DNA of 42,644 bases from positions 1-42,644 of the forward strand of contig JADHOV010000023.1 of the NCBI GenBank assembly GCA_016778765.1, given 5' to 3'. The stretch is from Paracoccaceae bacterium. Its GTDB lineage: Bacteria > Pseudomonadota > Alphaproteobacteria > Rhodobacterales > Rhodobacteraceae. The position numbers and the translations under genes are program-made. The notes under the pieces are model-generated. The model was not told the origin of the DNA. It was given only the letters and a program-made list of their open reading frames with translations, and searched no databases. Below, piece after piece: positions 27,325 through 35,018 of the stretch (position 1 is its first letter; every line of letters starts with the position of its first letter).

Positions 27325-28008
27325 ATGGTAAAACCATCGATCTTGATTGTGGAAGATGAGCCGTCACAGCGTGAGATCTTGTGCTATAATCTAGAAGCCG
27401 AAGGCTATGAGGTGTTGATCGCCGAGAATGGTGAAGAAGCGCTTCTGGTCGTGGATGAAGCGTCACCCGACATAATTTTGTTGGATTGGATGATGCCATT
27501 GGTCTCTGGTATCGAAGTATGCCGCCGTTTAAAACTGAATCGGGAAACGCGGGAAATCCCAATTATTATGCTCTCTGCGCGCTCAGAAGAAGTTGATAAG
27601 GTACGTGGTTTGGAAACCGGCGCAGATGATTACATGATCAAACCTTATTCGGTGATTGAATTAATGGCGCGGGTGCGCGGCCAGTTACGTCGAACGCGCG
27701 CCGCCGCGACGGGACAAAAATTGCGATTTGAGGATATTGTTTTGGACGCTGAAACCTTTGAAGTGTTTCGGGATAACCAGCCGGTGAAACTTGGTCCGAC
27801 TGAATTTAGATTGCTCAGTGTTTTTATGGAAAAGCCGCGCCGCGTTTGGAGCCGGGATCAGCTGCTTGATCGCGTTTGGTCGCGTGAAACCTATGTCGAA
27901 ACGCGCACGGTTGATGTTCATATAGGACGTCTTCGCAAAGCCTTGTGCCAGAATGGCGGTAGAGATCTTTTACGCACAGTGCGCGGTGCTGGCTACGCAT
28001 TGGGTTGA
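27325..28008 (+). CDS. phoB: Phosphate-regulon response regulator PhoB
   Basis: Response regulator of the Pho system; 227 residues. The receiver domain has the acidic pair E10-D11, the phosphorylation site D54 (IILLDWMMP), a conserved Ser (MLSARSEE) and K105-type Lys (DDYMIKPYS). The C-terminal winged helix of the OmpR type includes LGPTEFRLLSVFMEKPRRVWSRDQLLDRVW and the recognition helix VETRTVDVHIGRLRKAL. It binds CTGTCAT-type repeats such as the one before pstS. It is the last gene of the pst cluster. Confidence 0.95.
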   Translation: MVKPSILIVEDEPSQREILCYNLEAEGYEVLIAENGEEALLVVDEASPDIILLDWMMPLVSGIEVCRRLKLNRETREIPIIMLSARSEEVDKVRGLETGADDYMIKPYSVIELMARVRGQLRRTRAAATGQKLRFEDIVLDAETFEVFRDNQPVKLGPTEFRLLSVFMEKPRRVWSRDQLLDRVWSRETYVETRTVDVHIGRLRKALCQNGGRDLLRTVRGAGYALG

Positions 28009-28188
28009 AACTGTTTCAATTTTGACCGGGGGGGGGGCGACAGAGCGTTTGAACTGCACATAAAAGCCGCGGTTCCGCCTGAATGATGGTGGATTTAATG
28101 AAAAAAAATTCGCGATTGCGCTGTAACTTTTCTGATATTCAGGTCATATTGGCGCTAATTCAAAAAAAGCAGCCTTGGGGATATCGAT

Positions 28189-29412
28189 ATGAAAGATGCA
28201 ACTGACGTGATCAGCGCGAAAGATCGGCCAAATCTAAGCAGTTTCGATTGGCAAGATCCGTTCAATTTTTCAGATCAGTTGACCGAGGAAGAACGCATGT
28301 TGCAAGAATCTGTGCGAAGCTTTGCGCAGAATGAATTGCAGCCCCGAATTTTGAACGCCTATCGAAATGCGACTGTTGAGCCAGAGATTTTTCGGGAAAT
28401 GGGGGCGCTGGGCTTGTTGGGAATAACCGTACCTGAAGAATATGGCGGGTTAGGCGCAGGCTATGTGGCTTACGGGGTTGTGGCCCGCGAAGTTGAACGC
28501 GTTGACAGTGGCTATCGTTCGATGATGTCGGTGCAGTCAAGCCTGGTGATGTATCCGATTTACGCCTATGGTTCCGAGGAACAACGCAACAAATATCTGC
28601 CTGGCTTGGCAGAAGGGCGCCTTATTGGCTGCTTTGGATTGACCGAAGCAGATGCGGGGTCGGATCCGGCAGGCATGAAAACGCGGGCGATTAAAACTTC
28701 GGATGGGTATCGCCTGACAGGATCTAAAATGTGGATTTCGAATGCACCGATCGCGGATGTCTTCGTGCTGTGGGCCAAATCAGATGCGCATGATGGTGCC
28801 ATTAGGGGGTTCATTTTGGAAAAAGGGATGGCGGGTCTGACTGCTCCTAAAATTGATGGCAAACTGTCGTTGCGGGCCTCAGTCACCGGCGAGATTGTGT
28901 TGGATAATGTCGAAGTGTCAGAGGATGCTTTGCTGCCCAATATTTCAGGATTGAAAGGGCCTTTTGGCTGCCTAAACAGAGCGCGTTATGGCATCAGCTG
29001 GGGCGTTATGGGCGCGGCTGAGTTCTGTTGGCATGCGGCCCGACAATATGGCCTCGACCGCAAACAATTTGAACGGCCAATTGCGCAGACGCAATTGTTT
29101 CAGAAAAAGCTGGCGGATATGCAAACGGAAATTGCTTTAGGATTGCAAGCGTCGCTGCGGGTGGGGCGTTTGTTGGATCAAGCTGAAGCCGCGCCAGAGA
29201 TGATCAGCTTGATCAAACGTAACAATTGCGGCAAAGCGCTGGATATTGCACGCCTTGCGCGGGATATGCATGGTGGCAATGGTATTTCGGATGAATATCA
29301 AGTGATGCGCCACATGAATAATCTGGAAACGGTGAACACCTATGAGGGCACGCATGATGTGCATGCGTTGATCCTAGGTCGTGCCCAAACCGGTTTGCAA
29401 GCGTTTTTCTAG
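28189..29412 (+). CDS. gcdH: Glutaryl-CoA dehydrogenase (acyl-CoA dehydrogenase family)
   Basis: FAD enzyme of 407 residues that oxidises and decarboxylates glutaryl-CoA to crotonyl-CoA, in the breakdown of lysine and tryptophan. The start, [21 protein letters not shown], is typical of GcdH. So are [33 protein letters not shown] (FAD and CoA contacts), [20 protein letters not shown] and the active-site Glu386 in [17 protein letters not shown]. The substrate Arg appears to lie in the RSMMSVQS segment. The ATG at 28189 follows GGGGAT. The gap to phoB (28009-28188) holds a run of ten G (28028-28037) but no gene. Confidence 0.93.
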   Translation: MKDATDVISAKDRPNLSSFDWQDPFNFSDQLTEEERMLQESVRSFAQNELQPRILNAYRNATVEPEIFREMGALGLLGITVPEEYGGLGAGYVAYGVVAREVERVDSGYRSMMSVQSSLVMYPIYAYGSEEQRNKYLPGLAEGRLIGCFGLTEADAGSDPAGMKTRAIKTSDGYRLTGSKMWISNAPIADVFVLWAKSDAHDGAIRGFILEKGMAGLTAPKIDGKLSLRASVTGEIVLDNVEVSEDALLPNISGLKGPFGCLNRARYGISWGVMGAAEFCWHAARQYGLDRKQFERPIAQTQLFQKKLADMQTEIALGLQASLRVGRLLDQAEAAPEMISLIKRNNCGKALDIARLARDMHGGNGISDEYQVMRHMNNLETVNTYEGTHDVHALILGRAQTGLQAFF

Positions 29413-29449
29413 CCGCTCAAGGGCATCTAACGTTTGCTGCAAGCGCTGG

Positions 29450-29475
29450 CTTTGAGACCAGTCAAAGGCTCTTTT
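29450..29475 (+). terminator. Possible terminator after gcdH
   Basis: CTTTGA-GACCAG-TCAAAG forms a 6-bp hairpin, followed three bases later by CTTTTATTT. It lies 38 bases beyond the gcdH stop, in the gap between convergent genes (29413-29629), which shows no other feature. Confidence 0.4.
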
Positions 29476-29629
29476 ATTTCCCCATGTGGTTCAAATACCG
29501 CGTGGCGCGCAAAGGCTGGCCATTACCCTTTCGGTTTAAGAATCGATCTGCACCAATTGGCGCAGATTCCTAGACATATGAACATCAGCATCCATGAAAT
29601 GTCATTAACATAGATCCCAATAACGCCCC

Positions 29630-30538
29630 TCACACAGCCTGACCTGTGATTTTTGAAATTGATTTATTCATTGTATCTATCATCGCTTCTAACCGGTCTT
29701 TTTCGTCTTGTGCTAAGGGATGAAGCGGCTTGCGCGGGGGGCCGGCATCGATCCCGCGCGTGTTCAGGCCATGTTTGACAGATTGCACAAACCTTCCTTG
29801 CGTTTCAAAAGCCTGCATCAATGGCAGCGTGGCCGACATGATCGCCCGACCTTTGACAAAATCGCTTTCGATCACGCAGGCCTGATAAAGCGCGATATGG
29901 GCCTCTGGTGCAAAATTGGAACCCGCGCAAACCCAGCTGCGCGCGCCCCAAGCAAAAAATTCAAGCGCGTGAGAACTGTTTCCGCAGGACAGGTCGATTT
30001 GAGGATACGCGCGCGCGAGCATATGCAAATGCTCCGGATCGCCGCTGCTATCGATCAACGCGCATGGATGATTGGATGCAACAATTTGAGCAAGACAGCT
30101 TTCATTCAGATTAACCGATAGTCGCTGCGGATCATTGTGCAATATAAGCGGTAACCTGGCTGCGCGCTCAATGGCCAAAACATGCGCTGCGATTTCAGGG
30201 CCCGTTGGAAGCGCTATCGGCGGCGCTGTGACCAGAACTGCATCTGCCGCCTGCACCTTGGCTTGACGGGCATATTCGATGCACTCTTCGGTACGTATCG
30301 CGCTGGTGCCGATAATCATGGGCACGCGCCCTGCAATCATTTCTTTTGCCAATCGCATCAAATAGACGCGTTCTTTCATCGACATTGCATAATATTCACC
30401 CTCCGTGCCCGCCACAATTAATCCATGAATGCCAGCGTCGATCAAAAGGTCGATGCTGGCTTGCATGGCCTGTTTGTTTAACGTGAAATCTTTGTGGAAA
30501 GGGGTGACAAGTGGGGTATAAACACCCTCAAGTTTCAT
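29630..30538 (-). CDS. DapA-family (dihydrodipicolinate synthase-like) protein lacking catalytic residues
   Basis: A 302-residue TIM-barrel protein of the DHDPS/N-acetylneuraminate lyase family. The family frame is clear: GVYTPLVTPFHKDFTLNKQA, GLIVAGTEGEYYAMSMKER, and the LPLILHNDPQRL and DSSGDPEHL segments. The residues that make these enzymes aldolases are changed. The Schiff-base Lys of GIKEATG is Ile162 (ALIDSSGD), the Tyr of YNVP is His134 (HNDP), the second Thr of GTTGE is Glu46 (GTEGE), and the PYY motif is APP. It therefore probably does not work through a Schiff base. It may be a pseudo-enzyme, a regulator, or an enzyme with another mechanism. It stands alone, convergent with gcdH. 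Confidence 0.82.
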   Translation of the reverse strand: MKLEGVYTPLVTPFHKDFTLNKQAMQASIDLLIDAGIHGLIVAGTEGEYYAMSMKERVYLMRLAKEMIAGRVPMIIGTSAIRTEECIEYARQAKVQAADAVLVTAPPIALPTGPEIAAHVLAIERAARLPLILHNDPQRLSVNLNESCLAQIVASNHPCALIDSSGDPEHLHMLARAYPQIDLSCGNSSHALEFFAWGARSWVCAGSNFAPEAHIALYQACVIESDFVKGRAIMSATLPLMQAFETQGRFVQSVKHGLNTRGIDAGPPRKPLHPLAQDEKDRLEAMIDTMNKSISKITGQAV

Positions 30539-30923
30539 GTTTTACTCCATCTATAAGGGTAAAGCGGCTTATCGCATGGCTGCAAATTCGGGCGTCTTGC
30601 CCTGATCTTTGCTGTGAATTATTTAACCCCTTGCCGGCTACGCGGTTACGCAAAGATGTTTTATTATTTGAACTAATCATTGCACCATGTCAGTTCGGCC
30701 ACTTTGAAAAGTTAGCGCGATGCGTGAAGAGATCCATCTTTAAGGCTTCAAGATGTTCAAGATGGCCGCAGAAACACTTTGCAAAAGCTCACATGCAGTT
30801 TGTTTTAGGATCGAACGTAGCGCTGTTTAGGCTGTTGCTAAAATGCGTTTTAAGGTCGTAACGCGCAGATATCTTAGCAATTTAGATACGTTCATTTCTG
30901 CCAGACCCGTCTTCTTGAATGCG
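30539..30923. other. Gene-free stretch upstream of the DapA-like gene
   Basis: In these 385 bases I find no supportable gene. A 116-codon open frame on the plus strand (30511-30861) has a Cys/Arg/Phe-rich product with no domain and overlaps the start of the DapA-like gene. The promoter for that minus-strand gene must lie here. No clear palindrome stands out. Confidence 0.45.
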
Positions 30924-31397
30924 CTAAAACAAAAGCGCGGTGCACCACATTCCGAGCCCAAAAACGGTATGGCCAAGCAATCCCATAGCGCGCCCAAAAT
31001 GCGGGTTCGGGGTTTTTGATAAGGCGATGCCAAGCCCCAAACCGGGATGCAATAAAAACCATCCTGGGGCGATTGTGGCAACCGAAAACACCCAAACAGG
31101 CAGGAAGCTTGGGTCCCTTAGCCAGTCTGCTCCTATTAAAGCAATGAAAACAACGCCGTAGATTATACCCACGCCATAATGGAAGGCCCAGCCGATGCGG
31201 GTTTCACCAGCCGTTTCTTGCGCGGTTTGAATATCAGAGTGAAAAACCACTCCGTGTTTTAAGTGGAACACCCATCTGCCAACCAATCCCCAATTGGGGG
31301 GCGCAATCGCAAAGACTCGATTTAACAGAACCGACCATAGATCCATGAACACGGTTCCGCCAATTCCAACTGCGCTTGCCAAAAGAAGATTGCTCAT
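30924..31397 (-). CDS. DUF2938-family membrane protein
   Basis: A small inner-membrane protein of 157 residues with about four hydrophobic helices. The N-terminal IGGTVFMDLWSVLLNRVF, the loop NWGLVGRWVFHLKHGVVFH and the segment GWAFHYGVGIIYGVVFIAL match my memory of the DUF2938 family, as does the C-terminal HTVFGLGMWCTALLF. The function of the family is unknown. Conserved Asp19, several His and Trp residues lie at the membrane edges. It stands between the DapA-like and cupin genes with long gaps on both sides, so it is probably transcribed alone. Confidence 0.78.
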   Translation of the reverse strand: MSNLLLASAVGIGGTVFMDLWSVLLNRVFAIAPPNWGLVGRWVFHLKHGVVFHSDIQTAQETAGETRIGWAFHYGVGIIYGVVFIALIGADWLRDPSFLPVWVFSVATIAPGWFLLHPGLGLGIALSKTPNPHFGRAMGLLGHTVFGLGMWCTALLF

Positions 31398-31764
31398 GTT
31401 TGCCCCTGATCAAATTTGAGTTCTGTCAGTATAAATATCGCTATCATACTGAACTAGATAAAAAAGTTACTATCAGCTTGCAAGATATCTAAAGAAGTCA
31501 GACCCATCAATTTGACCCTATTCTGCGGCTTGCAGGGCGTATTGCGGGGCTGTTTTTCACTGCCCTGTGATCATCTGCCATTGGGTGAAACAGCCGTTTT
31601 CCAACGCGCAATTTCTATTTGTCGGGTTGGGTTCTGGAAAATTTACAGATTTTTGATCTAGGTTGGCAAAGAAGTGGCTGCTCGCGCGCGCCTCACATCA
31701 ACTTACATCATGTATAACATGTGCTAAGGTCGATTGATTATTGGTAATTTTCAGGAGCTGAGGC
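31398..31764. promoter_or_regulatory. Divergent promoter region of the DUF2938 and cupin genes
   Basis: No gene lies in these 367 bases between two divergent genes. The only clear regulatory-looking element is CATGT-ATA-ACATG (31709-31721), a perfect palindrome 44 bases before the cupin start. It resembles GntR-type operators in form and also contains a TATAAC that could be a -10 hexamer. Confidence 0.4.
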
Positions 31765-32136
31765 ATGCAGATTTATACACCCGGTACTGAGATTGGGGTT
31801 TTGCAGCCTTGGCCTTTTGATAACCCTGAAAGTAATTATAAAATTCTGTTTGGGGCGCCCGCCGCATCGGGCCGTATTGATACCGGGGGGGCGGGCTATA
31901 CAACGCGCTCGGGCATCTGGCGCTGCAGCACCGGTGCCTTTGAATGCACAGAGCAGGGCGATGAATTGATGACCTTTTTATCTGGGCGTTGCCATCTGAC
32001 AGATCAATCAACGGGCAAAAGCCACGAGTTGGGCGTGGGTGACAGCCTTTTTATGCCCGATGGACGCCGCGTCACATGGGAGATTATTCAAGAGGTTACG
32101 AAAGTATTTTTTGGGAATAAACCCAGCGGATTTTAA
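31765..32136 (+). CDS. Cupin-domain protein (Cupin_3 type)
   Basis: A single-domain beta-barrel protein of 123 residues. The segment IWRCSTGAFECTEQGDELMTFLSGRCHLTDQSTG, then HELGVGDSLFMPDGRRVTWEI and VTKVFFG, matches the Cupin_3 (DUF861) family, which includes (S)-ureidoglycine aminohydrolase-like and EutQ-like proteins. In this group the first cupin motif has Glu and few His residues, so metal binding cannot be assumed. The ATG at 31765 has AGGAG and GAGG just upstream. No neighbours suggest a pathway, and the substrate is unknown. Confidence 0.85.
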   Translation: MQIYTPGTEIGVLQPWPFDNPESNYKILFGAPAASGRIDTGGAGYTTRSGIWRCSTGAFECTEQGDELMTFLSGRCHLTDQSTGKSHELGVGDSLFMPDGRRVTWEIIQEVTKVFFGNKPSGF

Positions 32137-32248
32137 CGTTAGGTGTGTTTGTTGAAACGGTTTTTGGGAAGCGTTTATGCGCCTTTCAAAACTGTGATCC
32201 GCAGCATATGCATTTGTCGGTATGATTTTATTAAGATAGGTTTCGAGC

Positions 32249-32812
32249 ATGTACCCTTATCCCGAGCTTTATATTCTAAGACATGGTGAAACGCTCTGGA
32301 ACCAGCAGGGGCATTTTCAGGGGCAAAAAGACTCGCCTCTGACAGATAAGGGGCGGCAGCAGGCCTTGGCCCAAGGCGAAGTGTTGCGATCTGTTAAAGG
32401 CTTGCCGCATATTGTGTTCGTTAGCCCTTTGGGAAGAACTTTAACAACGGCAAATCTTGCAGCCCCCTTTATCAAAACTCACGTAAAAGATCCGCGTTTG
32501 CTTGAAATCAATTTTGGTGCGTGGGAAGGGGCCACGCGCGAGGACATAAATCAAACAATCAAAGCGCCAGTGCAAGGATCCGACTGGTTTTTTAAGAGCC
32601 CTGGTGGTGAAACCTTTCAGATGATCTCAACGCGGGTCATGTCCTTTTTACAAGAACTTGAAGATCCGGCTATTATCGTTACGCATGCAGTGACCTCTAA
32701 GGTCTTGCGCGGCCTTTATCTGGGCCTTGATCAGGCTGACTTATTAAAGCTGCCAGCAGAGCAAGGTTGTATCTATCATTTATACAAGGGTGCTGAGGCG
32801 GTGTTACGTTAA
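32249..32812 (+). CDS. Histidine phosphatase family protein (phosphoglycerate mutase-like)
   Basis: A 187-residue cytosolic protein of the phosphoglycerate mutase/acid phosphatase superfamily. The catalytic LRHGETLWN places the phospho-accepting His at residue 12. The acidic segment LLEINFGAWEGATREDI and the second catalytic His in IIVTHAVTSKVLRGLYLG are present. The length and the GxWEG motif fit small broad-specificity phosphatases such as CobC/GpmB relatives rather than glycolytic mutases. The substrate is not predictable, and nothing suggests cobalamin genes nearby. Confidence 0.9.
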   Translation: MYPYPELYILRHGETLWNQQGHFQGQKDSPLTDKGRQQALAQGEVLRSVKGLPHIVFVSPLGRTLTTANLAAPFIKTHVKDPRLLEINFGAWEGATREDINQTIKAPVQGSDWFFKSPGGETFQMISTRVMSFLQELEDPAIIVTHAVTSKVLRGLYLGLDQADLLKLPAEQGCIYHLYKGAEAVLR

Positions 32813-32885
32813 GCCTTGGCAAGACCTGATAAGCAGATTCAGCTATTTATAGCTGAGCAGAAATGGTGTTAAAACCTCTTTTACA

Positions 32886-32906
32886 GCGGCGTTCATTGAA
32901 CGCCGC
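32886..32906. promoter_or_regulatory. Perfect 10-bp inverted repeat before a small gene
   Basis: Arms GCGGCGTTCA and TGAACGCCGC are separated by a single T. The element lies 73 bases after the phosphatase stop and 23 bases before the 54-residue gene. No T-run follows on the plus strand, so an operator or a 5' hairpin of the small mRNA is more likely than a terminator. Confidence 0.5.
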
Positions 32907-32929
32907 AATCCGAAAACAGGAGAGATGCA

Positions 32930-33094
32930 ATGAATGAACTCAGATTGGTTTTAGTGTTCTTTGCCGTTTTCATGATTTTGGCTGCGCTCGCAAGTGAAAT
33001 GTGGAGCCTGTCCGTAATTCACTACGCCGTTATCGCCGCAGTGTCATGTGGCGTAATGCTAGCTGCCAAGAAACTAGTTAAAAAAACGAACTAA
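32930..33094 (+). CDS. Small hydrophobic membrane protein, 54 residues, unknown family
   Basis: ATG 32930 to TAA 33094 encodes 54 residues starting MNELRLVLVFFAVFMILAA. AGGAG lies seven bases ahead of the ATG, ideal spacing. Two hydrophobic helices are visible, about 5-21 and 29-46, the second ending in a basic tail (AAKKLVKKTN) that would stay in the cytoplasm, so both ends are probably inside. I do not recognise the family. The good ribosome site, the helix pattern and the positively charged end argue for a real gene. A perfect palindrome lies just upstream and a series of hairpins downstream. Confidence 0.65.
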   Translation: MNELRLVLVFFAVFMILAALASEMWSLSVIHYAVIAAVSCGVMLAAKKLVKKTN

Positions 33095-33152
33095 CGCTCA
33101 CCTAAAGCAGACTGTACTGTCTCAACAATTGGTGCAAAGAAATAACTGATGA

Positions 33153-33290
33153 GCCGCCGTTCGTCCCTTGTGATATCAACGGCGGCGGCCAAGGTTCCAA
33201 CACCGCTGAACTTGCATGTGTTGCTGGTGTTTCAGCGTTGATGGACTAAACTTCTTTTGGCCTCAGTACTCGCTACTGGGGCCATTTCTT
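33153..33290 (+). other. Hairpin-rich segment ending in a terminator
   Basis: Three inverted repeats follow one another: GCCGCCGTT (33153-33161) with AACGGCGGC (33178-33186); CGCTGAA with TTCAGCG within 33210-33250; and the terminator stem at 33259-33283. The segment may be the structured 3' end of the 54-residue gene's mRNA or a separate small RNA. A 30-codon frame (33149-33241) crosses it but has no ribosome site. Confidence 0.4.
33259..33290 (+). terminator. Intrinsic terminator
   Basis: GGCCTCAGTA-CTCGC-TACTGGGGCC forms a 10-bp stem with one G-T pair, followed by ATTTCTT. It lies 165 bases after the stop of the 54-residue gene. Confidence 0.6.
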
Positions 33291-33310
33291 CCTGAATTAG
33301 GAATAGCAAC

Positions 33311-33454
33311 TTGCTAAAAACCACGCTCATCTTCATGGCCGCTGTCGTCGGCATTTTACTTTCTTTTTATGAGGCGATTGCCGAGATTTATCAAAGTTTA
33401 TTCGTTGCCAGTATAGCTGAAACGAGAAAATTGCGCTTCGGCGGCCAAACCTGA
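33311..33454 (+). CDS. Possible small membrane peptide, 47 residues (weak)
   Basis: TTG 33311, eight bases after AGGA, opens 47 codons (MLKTTLIFMAAVVGILLSFY at the start). There is one hydrophobic helix, a short acidic stretch and a basic tail. It would overlap the last 57 bases of the convergent GH43 gene. The non-ATG start, the overlap and the lack of a known family make it doubtful; chance is a fair alternative. Confidence 0.22.
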   Translation: MLKTTLIFMAAVVGILLSFYEAIAEIYQSLFVASIAETRKLRFGGQT

Positions 33455-35017
33455 CGTATCAAAGGCAATCATACCGACGAAATTGCCTGTAAAAGACTTG
33501 CCTTCGCCTTTGCCGGCTTCATCTGACAGGCAAGCTGCATTCAAAACTGGGCCAATCGGATGCCAATCTTCAGACTGTTTCCAGAAAAACTGTTGCTTGG
33601 CATGATCGGTTTGAACGCGTAATTCGACCCGCCCCTCAGCGACGGGCACCGGCGCCGCAAGTGGATAGTCCATATCCGTATTGGGATAGCGGCCCGGACA
33701 GGAAAACATGGTTAATATCCGGCCAAGTTTTTGATCATGAGACAGCATGAGCGCATGAAATTTATGGCCGTTATAATAGGTGATCAAACCGGCGGCTTGC
33801 TGATAGGTTTGCGGCGCAAATTCGAGCTGACATTCGGCGGAATAGATGAGATGTTGTTGGCGGCGCGCGAGCAATGCTTGTTCAAAGCAACTGCCGATGC
33901 TTTCCCGCCCTATTAAAATTAAACGATTATTTTCTAAACGAAATAACCTTTCGGGAAACGGCGTTCTAAGCCATTGGAAATCAGAATGAAGGTGATTGAA
34001 CGTATAATTTATTGTTTTGGTTTCAGCCTTTTTAACGCTGTGCTGGCCTTGGTCAGAGCTGGGCAGGTTTGCCCGAACGCTTTGCCCAGATTCTTCAAGA
34101 TAAAGCCAGTTATCGGCTTTCCAAACGCAGCGCTCTAATCCTGTTTCACGGCCCAAGGGACAAAAACGGCCAACCCCATCTGGGCCGGGTATTGGCCGCC
34201 CCATCAAAAATGAGTGATAGGCCTCGCCGTCTTGGGTCTCAACATATTGGCCGTGCCCAATGCGTTGAAACGCGTGGTCAGGCGTGGCGCTATGCGTCAT
34301 CAAATGTTGTTCTGGATGGACCTCATAGGGCCCCTCTAGATGGCGCGCGCGCGCCATGCTCACCGCGTGCCCATAGCCGGTTCCCCCCTCTGCGGTGGTC
34401 AGGTAATAATAGCCGTTTCTTTTGAAAATATGGGGTGCTTCTGTCAGCCCTCTTTGGCTTCCGGACCAGATGTTTTTAATGGGTCCGAACAAACCTTTAT
34501 CGGGGTCCCATTCCTGCAGAGCTATGCCATCAAAACGGTGATGGGTCGGGTTAGAGCCTGTATCAGGCCCGCCATGGTTCCAAACCATATTCAAGAGCCA
34601 TTTGCGGCCATCATCATCGTGAAAAAGCGACGGATCAAATCCCGACGAGTTTACGTAGATTGGATCAGACCATTCGCCATCGATGCGCGGGCAGGTTGTG
34701 ATATAATTATGCGTATCCTTAAAAGCGCCGTCCAAGCGTTTTACATCAGTGTAAACCAACCAAAATAAACCGTCCGCATAGGAGAGGCATGGGGCCCAAA
34801 CACCGCCTGAATCTGGGTTTCCACGCATGTCTAAAAGCGCAGGCCTGTTCAAAGGGGTTGCCACCAAGCGCCACGCGCCAAGATTGGTTGAATGATAAAT
34901 GCGGACCCCGGGATACCATTCAAAGGTAGAGGTCGCTAGATAGTAATCGGAACCGACCCGAAGAAAAGACGGATCCGGATGAAAACCTGGTAAAACCGGA
35001 TTCTTGATCACCCTCAT
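33398..35017 (-). CDS. Glycoside hydrolase family 43 (beta-xylosidase/arabinofuranosidase)
   Basis: An inverting exo-glycosidase of 539 residues with a five-bladed beta-propeller and a C-terminal beta-sandwich (about 330-535). The catalytic triad of GH43 is visible: base D15 (GFHPDPS), pKa-modulating D128 (SSGFDPSLFHDDDG) and acid E193 (GLTEAPHIFKRNGYYYL). The spacing matches XynB-type beta-xylosidases (subfamily 11 pattern, from memory), with arabinofuranosidase as a side activity. There is no signal peptide, so it acts in the cytosol on imported short oligosaccharides. The ATG at 35017 is one base after the stop of the upstream dehydrogenase, so translation is likely coupled. It is the last gene of the sugar operon. 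Confidence 0.92.
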   Translation of the reverse strand: MRVIKNPVLPGFHPDPSFLRVGSDYYLATSTFEWYPGVRIYHSTNLGAWRLVATPLNRPALLDMRGNPDSGGVWAPCLSYADGLFWLVYTDVKRLDGAFKDTHNYITTCPRIDGEWSDPIYVNSSGFDPSLFHDDDGRKWLLNMVWNHGGPDTGSNPTHHRFDGIALQEWDPDKGLFGPIKNIWSGSQRGLTEAPHIFKRNGYYYLTTAEGGTGYGHAVSMARARHLEGPYEVHPEQHLMTHSATPDHAFQRIGHGQYVETQDGEAYHSFLMGRPIPGPDGVGRFCPLGRETGLERCVWKADNWLYLEESGQSVRANLPSSDQGQHSVKKAETKTINYTFNHLHSDFQWLRTPFPERLFRLENNRLILIGRESIGSCFEQALLARRQQHLIYSAECQLEFAPQTYQQAAGLITYYNGHKFHALMLSHDQKLGRILTMFSCPGRYPNTDMDYPLAAPVPVAEGRVELRVQTDHAKQQFFWKQSEDWHPIGPVLNAACLSDEAGKGEGKSFTGNFVGMIAFDTSGLAAEAQFSRFSYTGNE

Positions 35018-35018
35018 A

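Noticed and set aside
30511-30861. 116-codon frame on the plus strand
   Set aside because: It overlaps the start of the DapA-like gene, has an odd composition and has no ribosome site.
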